Shown here one piece after another: positions 1-11,900 of a stretch of 64,000 nucleotides of DNA (its first letter is position 1; every line of letters starts with the position of its first letter). Location of the stretch: contig CM051460.1 of assembly GCA_028095005.1 (NCBI GenBank), positions 286,108,238 to 286,172,237 of the forward strand. Reading direction: 5' to 3'. This DNA comes from Rhynchospora pubera. Taxonomy: Eukaryota > Streptophyta > Magnoliopsida > Poales > Cyperaceae. The notes below the pieces were generated by a model. It saw only the letters and a program-made list of their open reading frames with translations. It made no database searches and had not been told where the DNA came from. Both the position numbers and the translations under genes were made by a program.

Positions 1-1298
1 AAATTTATATTTATTCTCTATTAAAAAAAATCAAGCTTTAGGTTGAATCTAATTTCTGCTCAAAGCTATAGGAAGATCATTCTCTGCAATAAATGAGAGT
101 TTATAACAAAGTTCCAATCCAAACTCAAAGTTTTATTTTATTTTATTATATATATATATATATATTTACACCGGCGGCCAAAATTCCAAAAAAAAAAATA
201 AAAACTACTTGTATTATAGTAAAATCTAAACTATGCATATGCATCTAATTTCTTCTAAACACTTCCAATGAACATTAATAATCACGTTATATACATGCAT
301 CCATTTGTATCAAAATTAAATGTGATACTTAAATTAAAATAATGTCATATGCTTATCATGCATAAGACCCCCACGTACCAAACATCACCACACAAGTATT
401 CAATCAATCACTAATTCACATTTCTCAGATTACACATAACAATCAAATTTCAGTTATAGGTTCTATACAATTTCAGAAATTTTTCAAGAAACTCTAAGAA
501 TCTGACACACCATCAATTCCAATGAAAATTTACAAATAAACCGAGAAAATAGCAAAGGATAACAGTATAGCCCTAATCGAAAGAGATTACTTACTCAATT
601 TCGGCCAAAAACCGATGACGCGACAAAAGAGTCGAATTCGCCATTTCTCGATTTTTACCACTTATCCCTGACAGAATCTTGCAAGACCGCTTGAAAATCG
701 ATGGAGGGGACCCCAGAGTGCTCCAGGTCGAACGGCGGCCAAAACCGACGAGTTCGCTCCATTTTTCGAAAAAGTTCCGTCGAGAAATACGACGAGGAGA
801 GGCCACCAATCGACGATCCGAAGGTAGATAATGCGAGAGGGCGGTGAGGCGAACGCGTGGATACTTCGATCCGGTGAAACGACGGAGAAATGGTGGAGAA
901 CAGTGTGTGTGTGGGGTTCGGTTTCTTTTTGGAAGAGAGAGGCGTTGCCTCTCTGCGTTGGAGTCGAAGGAAGAGACAGGGAGAGAGAAAGAAAAGGTCT
1001 TCTCCCATTTAATTCCGATTTTTTTTTTTTTTTTTTTTTACAAAATTCAGAAATTATCCAATAAATCAAAAATCAATATCCTATGCATAAAAATAATTAT
1101 GCAACAAAAGAAAATTAGCTAATCTTTTTATAATGCCAACTAAAAATTTAGAAATTTTCATATTCTTATTTTAAGAATACCAGTAAGTATAAAAATTTAA
1201 TTTCCAGCACAGAAATTATTCAAAATAAAACCAACCAAGTGCACCCAATTTTTATATTAAAAATAATTTTAGAAATCGTAAAAATGTCGGGTGTCACA
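1..1298 (-). mobile_element. 3' LTR (partial) of a young non-autonomous LTR retrotransposon
   Basis: On the minus strand this LTR starts at 1298 with TGTGACACCC and runs off the window at position 1. It matches 4083-5379 base for base by eye. The only difference I found is the length of one T run (21 T at 1019-1039 against 20 T at 5101-5120). A GC-richer stretch at about 600-1000 gives overlapping short ORFs that are repeated identically in the other LTR; I regard these as LTR sequence and not genes. Near-identity of the two LTRs means a very recent insertion. Confidence 0.9.
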
Positions 1299-1320
1299 TT
1301 CTTCCCTCCTTAAAAAAAAT
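1299..1320 (-). other. Polypurine tract before the 3' LTR
   Basis: The minus strand reads A-rich sequence then AAGGAGGGAAGAA directly before the TGTGACACCC start of the 3' LTR. This is the position and composition expected of a plus-strand primer and it fixes the element's orientation as minus. Confidence 0.85.
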
Positions 1321-2448
1321 TTCGACCTCGAAATTTATCTAAATACATAACAATCATACAGTCAATAATACAATCAGATATAATAAACATATTATGCAAC
1401 AATGATCAAGAAATTTCAAGTTCATGCGATGCGAGGGAGCCCGACATTTTATTCAATTCAAAATTAAAATACTACTAATAATACTAGAATGTCGGCCCAA
1501 TCTCGGTGAATTAAATGCAAGCATGACAATCCTAAGTCACAATCAGAGATCAATCAATTCAGAGTCAGATATCGCGAGTCTCTTTCTCAGAAAGCTACCA
1601 GCGATTACAGATAGTTAGATACTGCGAATCACCTTCAAAGAAGGTTGCCAACAGTCAATTTAATCCCCTTTACAATTTAGACAATTCCATATCAGAATCT
1701 TATAACTATTCAAATAACATAGTACTACAAGCATAAAATACTACCACTTCTTACGTTATCATAAAAAAAAAACAAATCTTTCAACTCTTGTAACTAGTAA
1801 CATTTTGAAATATTCAGTTTTTTTTTTTTTCTTATCTTTTAGGAAGCACGGTAATATCAAAATTATTCTTGGCTGCCTTGGTGATCAGTCAAGGAAGTAA
1901 GAATAATTCTTATATTATTGAGATTCAATTAACAAGTCAGATGATCAGTCAGCTTGTTTGATCATTGTGCCAACAAAAGATAATAAGATCTTTACTCAAA
2001 TAAGTTCGAAAAGTTTGTGCATACTATAGTTAATTCAGAAATCCTTAATATTCTAATTAGCATTAATATGACATAGAACATGCTTACTATAATAAACAAA
2101 ATCCTTTAACTTGCCATACCAACTTTTTGTGTGCTTATCAAAATCACTTTGCATTTCAAACATTAGAAAATAAGCTCTATTAATTTCATCCCCAAAAATT
2201 GTTACAACCTATTAAACATAACTTTTAAAATTACAACACATATATAAAATAATCAAGCAACTATAAACATTTAATATATTAGATATATACAAATACAAAG
2301 CATCTGTATCCTATAATACTTATAACTAAGCAAGACAAATATTATTTTGCTAGCACAAATAGTAAGAAAATCAACCTACCAACAAAACAACCCTTTAGAC
2401 GTACCCATTCTAACGCAATCTATTAGTCTGGTTTGGTTGTTAAACCAT

Positions 2449-2460
2449 TCTCTGATACCA
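2449..2460 (-). other. Primer binding site, initiator tRNA-Met type
   Basis: The minus strand reads TGGTATCAGAGA two bases after the LTR end (GGGTGTCACA, GA). This is the usual plant retrotransposon primer site complementary to the 3' end of initiator tRNA-Met. It defines 2463 as the inner edge of the 5' LTR. Confidence 0.85.
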
Positions 2461-2462
2461 TC

Positions 2463-5379
2463 TGTGACACCCCGTCGAATACTGTAACTGGACAGTACAC
2501 GATGGAGTGCCCGCCGCGGATGCCTACTGCACCCGCAAGGCTTACTAATACTTAATTTACCAATTAATATTGATTCTACTCAAATAATATACCGATCAAT
2601 TAGAATTTTATAATTTATTTACTTAAATATAAAGTAAATACTATAAAGGTCTGGTATATTTGGATTACTAACCACAATATCCAATGGTATGCTACTCGTC
2701 TTGCAGTCCCGCACTTGATCTGAAACCTGGAACCCACAACCAATCGTGGAAACAATGCAAAAAGCACGGAATGAAATAAATAAAATTTATCTCAGTACGG
2801 TATTCAGTTCCAGCCACTTGAGTTTTTAATATCATGTGTTAGAACTAAATACATGACTGAGTCAAATAAATTTCAATTTAAATCCACGTTTATTATAAAT
2901 AAACATTTAAATATAAGATTTCGATCGAACAGTGTAATTGTGAAATAAATTCAATATCTTTCATAAAACATTTAAAATTCAAGTATAACAATTGTCATTT
3001 CAATTTCTTGGAAAAGTGATTATTCATATGCAACAACTAACATGTAAAACATTCACATCTCATTTCAAGCATGCAAGACTATGTGAAATTAACTAAATCA
3101 ATGCAATATGCAATGTGAGCTCGGCATCAATTCCATAACAATTCAAATTTCAAAGTATAGCAAAAGCCGACTCATTTGGTTGGGCAATTATCTAATATGC
3201 AAGTCTGGTTTATCACAAGTCAATCATTTCAGTCATTTCCTTCAGATACCGCGAACCACCTTATAGATGGATGCCAACGGCCAATTCAATTCATACATAA
3301 TTCAATCAATTAAATCATCAAAATGTACAAGCAAGCTGGGAACACTCACACTCCGGTCCATTCCAGACTAGACCTACTGAGTCCCGGTACATAAGCGCTT
3401 ATTACACGGTGCTTGGTAGGATGGGTCATGACTCCACCTCCAAACATTACGAGTGTCTATCTCAACCACACAAGCTGTACTTACCTCAATCAAATCACAT
3501 TTCAATCGGATACCATTCAATATGTCACTTTCCAACATTTCAATCGGATACCATTCAATATGCCACTTTCCAATCATGCATCAATATACAATTTCACAAA
3601 ATGATCTCATGAACAAAATTCCAATTATGAATTCAGAATGCATAATGACAGTGATAATAATATTAATAACAATAACAACAATCAAAACATATGTCACATA
3701 TAATTAAAACTCAAGTGAAATCCGTACCTTAAATAGCAGCAAAAGCCAAAGTAAAAGCAAGCAAGAAATCACTTATTCAACAAAGCCTCCAATATGCACG
3801 TTGCTCCTAAATTCTGACTCATAACAACCTGACTCTAAAACAAATATAAATTTCTTTTAAGTTTTAAGACTCAGTAAATTTAGTTTTATATTTAGAACAA
3901 TCTTTATTTTAATAAGGATTTCCATTATCACCCAATATACTTAAAGCATGTAACTACCGTCCTTGCTTAACATCAGTTTATGTTATACCAAAATAGTTCT
4001 ATCACATGTAATAGTATGAGCTAATATCCTTAATCTAGTTTGAACATGCATAAACATTTCATGCTTAAAAAGGGTTATAACAAAATTTATATTTATTCTC
4101 TATTAAAAAAAATCAAGCTTTAGGTTGAATCTAATTTCTGCTCAAAGCTATAGGAAGATCATTCTCTGCAATAAATGAGAGTTTATAACAAAGTTCCAAT
4201 CCAAACTCAAAGTTTTATTTTATTTTATTATATATATATATATATATTTACACCGGCGGCCAAAATTCCAAAAAAAAAAATAAAAACTACTTGTATTATA
4301 GTAAAATCTAAACTATGCATATGCATCTAATTTCTTCTAAACACTTCCAATGAACATTAATAATCACGTTATATACATGCATCCATTTGTATCAAAATTA
4401 AATGTGATACTTAAATTAAAATAATGTCATATGCTTATCATGCATAAGACCCCCACGTACCAAACATCACCACACAAGTATTCAATCAATCACTAATTCA
4501 CATTTCTCAGATTACACATAACAATCAAATTTCAGTTATAGGTTCTATACAATTTCAGAAATTTTTCAAGAAACTCTAAGAATCTGACACACCATCAATT
4601 CCAATGAAAATTTACAAATAAACCGAGAAAATAGCAAAGGATAACAGTATAGCCCTAATCGAAAGAGATTACTTACTCAATTTCGGCCAAAAACCGATGA
4701 CGCGACAAAAGAGTCGAATTCGCCATTTCTCGATTTTTACCACTTATCCCTGACAGAATCTTGCAAGACCGCTTGAAAATCGATGGAGGGGACCCCAGAG
4801 TGCTCCAGGTCGAACGGCGGCCAAAACCGACGAGTTCGCTCCATTTTTCGAAAAAGTTCCGTCGAGAAATACGACGAGGAGAGGCCACCAATCGACGATC
4901 CGAAGGTAGATAATGCGAGAGGGCGGTGAGGCGAACGCGTGGATACTTCGATCCGGTGAAACGACGGAGAAATGGTGGAGAACAGTGTGTGTGTGGGGTT
5001 CGGTTTCTTTTTGGAAGAGAGAGGCGTTGCCTCTCTGCGTTGGAGTCGAAGGAAGAGACAGGGAGAGAGAAAGAAAAGGTCTTCTCCCATTTAATTCCGA
5101 TTTTTTTTTTTTTTTTTTTTACAAAATTCAGAAATTATCCAATAAATCAAAAATCAATATCCTATGCATAAAAATAATTATGCAACAAAAGAAAATTAGC
5201 TAATCTTTTTATAATGCCAACTAAAAATTTAGAAATTTTCATATTCTTATTTTAAGAATACCAGTAAGTATAAAAATTTAATTTCCAGCACAGAAATTAT
5301 TCAAAATAAAACCAACCAAGTGCACCCAATTTTTATATTAAAAATAATTTTAGAAATCGTAAAAATGTCGGGTGTCACA
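2463..5379 (-). mobile_element. 5' LTR, complete, 2917 bp
   Basis: The LTR is bounded on the plus strand by TGTGACACCCCG at 2463 and GGGTGTCACA ending at 5379, so it has about 10-bp inverted termini. The minus strand is the coding sense. It abuts the primer site on the left. On the right it abuts a foldback MITE, so it probably inserted at or in that MITE's edge. The matching target duplication cannot be checked because the other end of the element is outside the window. Confidence 0.85.
3498..3573. repeat. Two 38-bp tandem copies inside the LTR
   Basis: A 38-bp unit containing CAATCGGATACCATTCAATA is present twice head to tail (3498-3535 and 3536-3573) with about one mismatch. Confidence 0.85.
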
Positions 5380-5705
5380 CCGTGAGTCGCGCTCAAAATT
5401 TCGAAATTTAGTTCAAATTGACCGATCCAAACCGTCTAATACGATCTCCCTATTGAAATCTCCATGCAGACCAAATTTTATATTTTTAAATTTTTAAGTA
5501 TTTATTTCGGATTTTTAAAAACTGCTGGTTTTGAACGATTCAGAACTAATTAGATTAATGATTTTCTAAAATTTCAAAAAAATACTTACAAATTTTGAAA
5601 AAATATAAAATTTGGTCTGAATGGAGATTTCAATAGGGAGGTCGTATTAGACGGTTTGGATCGGTCACTTTGAACTAAATTTTGAAATTTTGAGCGTGAC
5701 TCACA
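5380..5705. mobile_element. Foldback MITE 1 (arms about 120 bp)
   Basis: The left arm from GTGAGTC at about 5383 is the inverse of the right arm ending GACTCAC at about 5702. The pairing covers motifs such as GACCGATCCAAACCGT, ATACGA and GACCAAATTTTATA. The left end touches the LTR at 5379. A perfect 18-bp palindrome, GGTGAGTTGCAACTCACC, lies just outside at 5713-5730. No coding capacity. It belongs to the same foldback family as 5778-6137 and 9230-9623. Confidence 0.8.
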
Positions 5706-5777
5706 GACGCTTTGGTGAGTTGCAACTCACCATAGCAAAACTCTATATATATAAATATATATAATGGCTAATGCGTC

Positions 5778-6137
5778 ATCGATGGAACGTGCCATCAATT
5801 TTCTTTCGACTCGTTTTTCGAAATTCAAAAGTCAAACGGTCGATCCAAACCGTTCAAGTTGATCAAAATATTGAAATACCTTTGGAGACCAAATTTTACA
5901 TTTTTTCGATTTTTTTTGCTATTTATTATGATATTTTCAAATTGGAGGGCCTGAAATACTCTAATCATAATGTTTTTTAAAATATCATAATAAATAGCAA
6001 AAAAATTAAAAAAAATATAAAATTTGGTCTGCAAAGAAATTTCAATATGGAGAACAACTTGAACGGTTTGCATTGACCATTTGAATTTCGGATTTCGAAA
6101 AATGACTTGATGGCACGGGACCCTCCGTGCCATCGAT
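5778..6137. mobile_element. Foldback MITE 2
   Basis: Inverted arms begin ATCGATGG at 5778 and end CCATCGAT at 6137. The arms share ATCCAAACCGTTCAAG, a GACCAAATTTTA motif and GTGCCATCAA with their inverse copies. The short ORFs on both strands here come from the hairpin and are not genes. I found no clear target duplication. Confidence 0.75.
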
Positions 6138-7421
6138 ATAGAATATATCAGTTTTTCTATATGGTATATTCATTGGATATTCATAATAATATTGTTCAAA
6201 ATTGTAAATATGTTATTCATGGTTTGATTAGGACATGTATTAAATTATATTTAATTTGGATTTGCTTAAGATTTTTCATGAAATAATGTAACATTTTTTG
6301 TTATATTTCTAATTGTTTTTTGTTGAACGGCTACTTACAACATTCCAAATTGGTTCAAATTTTCTCATGAACAATTAATTAGATGCACCAAAAAAGAGCG
6401 GACATATGGCGGAGTGCATCAGTGCATGGGGTGAAAACGAATCGGATACGGATCGAATAGCGGTCATATTATATATGTATTTATATTTTTTTTATCTGAT
6501 ATGGATACAGATATGGTTTGCATGTTAACCTGATATGGATACGATTTGGATATTATCGAATATGACAACGGATAAGGATATATTTTGTCATATACAAATT
6601 TAATTAATTTTTTTCTCAATTCTTTTTTTTATTGAACAAAAATAGCATCTTGATCGATAATCCATTTTCCACCAAAAGCTTCAATCTCAGACTTTTTATA
6701 CCATGATGAATTATGGAAAATTAAAGAAAAAATAATATATCTACATCTTTTAATGCGCCTAAGCAAAAATAAAATCGCAAAAAAAAAATATTAAAATTCA
6801 TCAATTCAACAAAATTGATAACATAATATTCTTTTTAGTAAATTCCTAAAGTGTAAGCATTGTAATATATTCTAAGATTTATAAAAAATATATATATCAT
6901 ATCCAACAAAGCATTAGTATATCAAAATTGTCAATTCGAATATCCGTTTCATATAACTCGTCGGAGCAAATATTTATCCTCCTCATTTTCACCTCCCTCG
7001 GAGAACACGCGCATGATCCTGAAACTCTCCAGCTATGATTGCACTTCCGATCTTATGTTGCCCCTATGTTTGCGGCCATGCTTGTGGTCTACAGATAATT
7101 ACATTTTGAATCAGGAGCGGAGCTAGAGAACCTTGGAGATCAAGGCTTGTGCTTTTGAAAGGACCAATATATTCAATTTATATATTATTATATTCTAATT
7201 TGACAAAAAAAAAAATTCATGGATGAATCCCTTTTAGAACTATTGTACTAGCGAGTACTTGCTCATAGAAGATCTTTCCGGAGACACCTATAAAAACTTC
7301 TACTAATACCGTATGGTTTCACACGAATAGTGAGACGGATTAATACAAATATTTAAAAAAGGAATAATGACAAGGTGGTGAACCCTATGTGGTTGACCTC
7401 TATATTTGATATTCCCTCACA
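6138..7421. other. AT-rich intergenic DNA with one degenerate MITE arm
   Basis: No gene is visible. At about 6430-6600 the start GGGGTGAAAACGAATCGGAT followed by GATATGGATAC-like repeats resembles one arm of the hAT-like family found at 15149-15862 and 61287-62014. A possible opposite end (CTCATTTTCACCTCC) lies near 6981-6995, but the match is weak. Confidence 0.4.
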
Positions 7422-7429
7422 CCCTCATT

Positions 7430-7950
7430 TAGGATGAGCAAAAAGATCGTAACTTGTGAGTTACTCGAACTCCATTTGTGAAAAACTCGATTATAAGTCG
7501 AGCTAAAATAACTCGAGTTGGCATAATTCGAGTTGAACCAACTCGGTTAATAAACGAGTCGAGTTTGAGTTAGGTTCAACTCGGCTCGTCGACTCGTGAG
7601 CTAACTCGTGACGTAATAAATTTTAATTTTTTGGAAATCGATCATCACCATGATCTATGAGTATTAGTATTGAGTTTCAAGACATATTTTACTTCAAATC
7701 AATAGAAAAGAATAAAATTGATAATAAATTTTATTTTTTTATATTATTGTAATACTCATAAATAATTATTGCATCTATTCACTATATCACGAGTTGAATA
7801 CCGAGTCACGAGTTGACTCGAGTTATAAAATGACGAGTTCAAATTAGTTCGGAACAGCCTCCCGAACGAGACACGAGTTAACTCGAATTGTAACGAGTTC
7901 GAATTCGAGTTATGCTCAATTCGCTCGAACTCGGCTTGTATACAGCCCTA
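7430..7950. mobile_element. hAT-type MITE with CTCGAGT-rich interior
   Basis: The element runs from TAGGATGAGC to TACAGCCCTA. It is flanked by CCCTCATT (7422-7429) and CCCTCACT (7951-7958), an 8-bp target duplication with one mismatch, as expected for hAT elements. The interior is filled with inverted and direct copies of ACTCGAGTT/CGAGTT, which makes it highly self-complementary. No ORF. Confidence 0.75.
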
Positions 7951-7958
7951 CCCTCACT

Positions 7959-8990
7959 TGCCTAAAACGTAAGGCAAGTTAAGTCGTACTAACAGCACTA
8001 TCGAAGTAGAGAACTATAATGCCTACTGGCATTTTTCTCAAAAAAAGTAGAGAACTATAATAAATGCACATGCCAATTATCTAATTGCTATGTTCACAAA
8101 TTTCTAACTGCATAATTTAAGGACTTGTCAAAACTCAAAAGCAGCTATGTTTGCCTAATTGTGAAAAATAAAATAGAATGAAGGCTCCTTAATTTGAACG
8201 AGGTTGACTTATTTTAACGGGCTTGAGTTTGGTTCTCTACTTTTCTTTATCAAAAACACAGCAAGTGCAGAACCAATATTACTAGTAACAAAACGAATGT
8301 ATTGACAGTACAACTTGTACCATGAAAAATGTCCTTAAGACTTAAAACTTCCTCAAGTCCTATATACAGCATAGCTTTCGATTTAGTTAATGTGACCATG
8401 CACTCTTTCTTAGTCAACGTGAATTTTTTTTTTAATGAAATACTAACTAATATCACAACTTGCTACATGAAGTAAGATGATTCATCTTCGAAGCAATTAT
8501 GCACATGCGTATAAAACGACAAACCCTCAAAATTCCCACATACATATCACGTACTGTACTGGTCTCTAGATAAGACTCCCCCTGTTGGGTAAATGGAATT
8601 CTTATTATTATGATATCCTTTCGCTCTCTCCGGCCCTCTCCCTCCTATTCATATGCTCAGTGATATTTTGAATTTGAATAGCCGAGGAATGGAGCGTAGT
8701 AAAAAAGGTATTTCCTCTTTCTGTTTTTGTAATTTTCTTTTAATTTTTTAGCCCATTACATCAATTGTTTAAGAGAGAGCTTCCATATATTATGTTGATG
8801 ATGTTAAGACACCAAACATACATCACTTTCTAGTGTCTCAACGGGTAGGTACAAGTCTGGTTTGGTAACTTTATACCCGTGTTTTAAAGATTTATATAGA
8901 GTTGACATAAGTCGATCTTCATACATCTATATCACCAACAATACTAACTTGATATTAATTATCAGTTATATTAATTTAGATAAGCAAACC
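7959..8990. other. Upstream region of the DUF707 gene, possible non-coding exon
   Basis: No other gene is seen. A short ORF start at 8689 ends in AAAAAAG followed by GTATTT and could be the last part of a first exon. Splicing from there to the acceptor AG before 8985 would not keep the frame of the DUF707 start at 8991. I therefore read anything upstream as 5' UTR at most. Confidence 0.35.
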
Positions 8991-11900
8991 ATGGAATATA
9001 TGACGCCTATCGTCAAAGCAGTAATTGCGGCAGCTCTAGGCTTTACAATAGGAATTTTGTTTCCGGCATGTAGAATGTCATCAAGGGTACGTAACTTTCC
9101 TATTTAGTTCCTCACTAGTAGTAAAGTATATGAAAGAAATAAACTCACTTTACCATTTCTGGGCCTTATTTCCACAATTTCTAATGAAACAAAATTTTGG
9201 ATCAAAGAGTGATTATATGCAAAACTTATGAGATGGGCTAAAATCAGCCACGACTGACGGATGCAACCGTCAGCTACAATCAAATCTCAATTTTCAAAAT
9301 TTCAACAGAAGATCCGAATAGTTCAATGTGTTCTCCATATTGAAATCTTATTGGAGACCAAATTTTACATTTTTCTGATTTTATTTACTATTTTTTTTAG
9401 ATTTTTAAAAATCATAGTTATTGAAGGGTCCATAATTGTTTAGATTAAGAATTTTGTAAAATATCAAATAAATATTAAAAAAAATTCAGAAAAAAATATA
9501 AAATTTTGTCTCCAACGAGATTTCAATATGGAGAACACATTGAACGGTTCGGATCGACTGTTAGAATCACGAAAATTGAGATTTGATCGTAGCTTACGGT
9601 CATGGCTGATTTTAGCCCATCTCAAAACTTATATCAACCATATGTAACTTCTTTAATTTTATTCTTCTGTTATACAACTCTGCTCCCATCGAGAGGAAAT
9701 AACTATTTCGTTTCTATTTGTCAGATCTCATTTCCCTATGAATGTCCATTTGCTGGAAATATATCTGTCTCTTATTCTTGCATCTCTGGTAACGATTTCA
9801 CCGGAAATTGTTCTATGGTTGATACGAATGGAACTTTGGAGGTAAACTTCTGTATGTTTTGCATTTTGCTCTGTAGACAATTTTTTTTTCCTCTGTTCAA
9901 TTTAAACAACAATAATCCATCAATACTGTATTACAAGATATAATAATACACTTGCCTCAGTAGAAAATATATATTGAAGGGACATTGAAAGTTTGGAATA
10001 CAAAAACAGTCACGTACAATTATCGATATAAAAAGGTTGAGAGATATTGGATCTTTAAGAAATCCTTCTCTGAGATAGTGCCCATATATTCATTCTGTCA
10101 AATTAATTTGTTCTTTTGTCTCAGTTAAATTCTTCTTATCATAATGAACGAGTTGTACTTTTATACTTTAATGTAGATATATGAGACAACAAATCCAAAG
10201 GGAGCAGAAACACTTCCTCCTGGTTTCGTGGTATCACAGTCAGATTTGTATCAACACAGATTATGGGGAATTCCAGATGAGGCATGCAAAATATATCTAA
10301 CTATTCCTTGTATCAGAAAAAAGTGCAACTTGTTTGAAATTCTACTTCACATGATCACTCGATATAAATTGTTTGGAACCTCTGTGTATCCTAAAGAAAC
10401 ATGAATGGTATTTTGGCCAAAAATGAAAGGTTTCAAAATGCCAAGTATGCCTTGCGGTATTCATGGAGCAATGCACCTAAGGAAGTACTACTTTTTGCAC
10501 AAAAAAAAAACTTCTTCTCTGGCACCAAGGGACGCAGAGGAAAACCAGAATGACCTATATCCTAGATAAATATCACAGCCTTAACATGTAGTAATCAGTA
10601 CAGTAAAGTAAAAGTCCCATATCATAATTGTCCTTGTATTTCTCATAGCGTGTGTTGTGATAAAGTTTTTCCCCAAGTTGCAGACAATACCTGCACTGCA
10701 GTAAATGCTTTTAAATGAATAATTTTTTTAGCTTTGTGATGACTGTAGGATTTGCCGAACAAGCCTAAGTATCTGGTAGCTTTTGGAGTAGGATATGGAA
10801 CAATGAAAAATAATGTAAATAATGCAGTCAAGAAGGTATCTTCGCAAACAATTTTTTCTGTCAAAAGAATCACCAGCCAGATACCATCTAGTAATAATGT
10901 GGACAATGTGGCAATCTTATTTTAAAACCTGTCCAGTTGACTTAGTTTTGGTCTGCCAGACCCTCAAAATATTCTCAAAACTTTGTTGCTATCCATTCAT
11001 TTATTTTTTCGTTTGTTTAATAGTTTATTGTCTTTCAATGAACAGTGAATATTGTAAAATGACATTACATACCAGTAGGAATCAGTACCAAGTACCAACA
11101 AAGACTACTCAGTACAGTACTGCAGTGCCCAATATGCGTATGTCCCAATTATAGAAAAATTAACCTTTGGTTCTTTAGGCTTAAACCTAAGCAAGCTTCA
11201 AAGCTCCACAAGAGAACAGATTAATTTGATATTTTGGAACCACTACTTACCCAAACTGTGGAATATAATCTAATGCAGTTTGCGAGCTCAAACAATTTCA
11301 CAATTGTTTTGTTCCACTATGATGGCAATGTGAACGGATGGGACGAATTTGATTGGTCCAAGGATGTTATTCATATCACTGCCAGGAAACAAACCAAGTG
11401 GTTAGCAAAAATTCAGAAAATGATTTTGTTAACCTGATGAATGCTACCAAAAATAACCCACATATTCTTATAGTTAAGAAATAATCCATTATTTTGTATA
11501 GACCATATTTACATTTTTGTCAACTAGTTATGCATTGGTCTAGCCTTGGGTGATCACTAATAATGTCCATTGTCAACTTCTATTTATTTTTCAATGAAAT
11601 GGAAAAGGATTCGGTCCTACTAATTAAATTCCTGCTAATCATCCAACTATCTCAACATTGACATTGGTATTTTTAATTAAAGGTGGCCTTTTTTAAATTA
11701 AACTGGAATTAATACCTTTTATCATTTTATCTGACCTAACTCTCATCCTCTAGGTGGTTTGCAAAGAGGTTTTTGCACCCTGATATAGTGGCACCTTATG
11801 AGTATATATTCATATGGGACGAGGACCTTGGAGTTGATAATTTTGATGCTGAAGAGTAAGAGTTGGATCATTTTATTTTACTTTTCTTATAGAAAGTTTG

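Larger units (their letters stand above)
1299..2462 (-). mobile_element. Internal region of the non-autonomous LTR element, no ORF
   Basis: Only 1164 bp lie between the two LTRs, against an LTR of about 2.9 kb. No gag, protease, RT or integrase sequence is visible, so mobilisation must use proteins of another element. The segment holds a long hairpin near 1859-1912 (AATTATTCTT pairing with AAGAATAATT, with an inner CCTTG/CAAGG stem) and two copies of a short motif beginning CAGATA(T/C)(C/T)GCGA at about 1566 and 1617. A third copy of that motif lies in the LTR at about 3244. The architecture fits a LARD-like element with unusually long LTRs. Confidence 0.8.

Noticed and set aside
591..1122. 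Cluster of ORFs of 72-135 codons on both strands, repeated at 4673-5203
   Set aside because: They lie in the two LTR copies, overlap one another and show no domain. Repetition comes from the LTR and not from a gene family.
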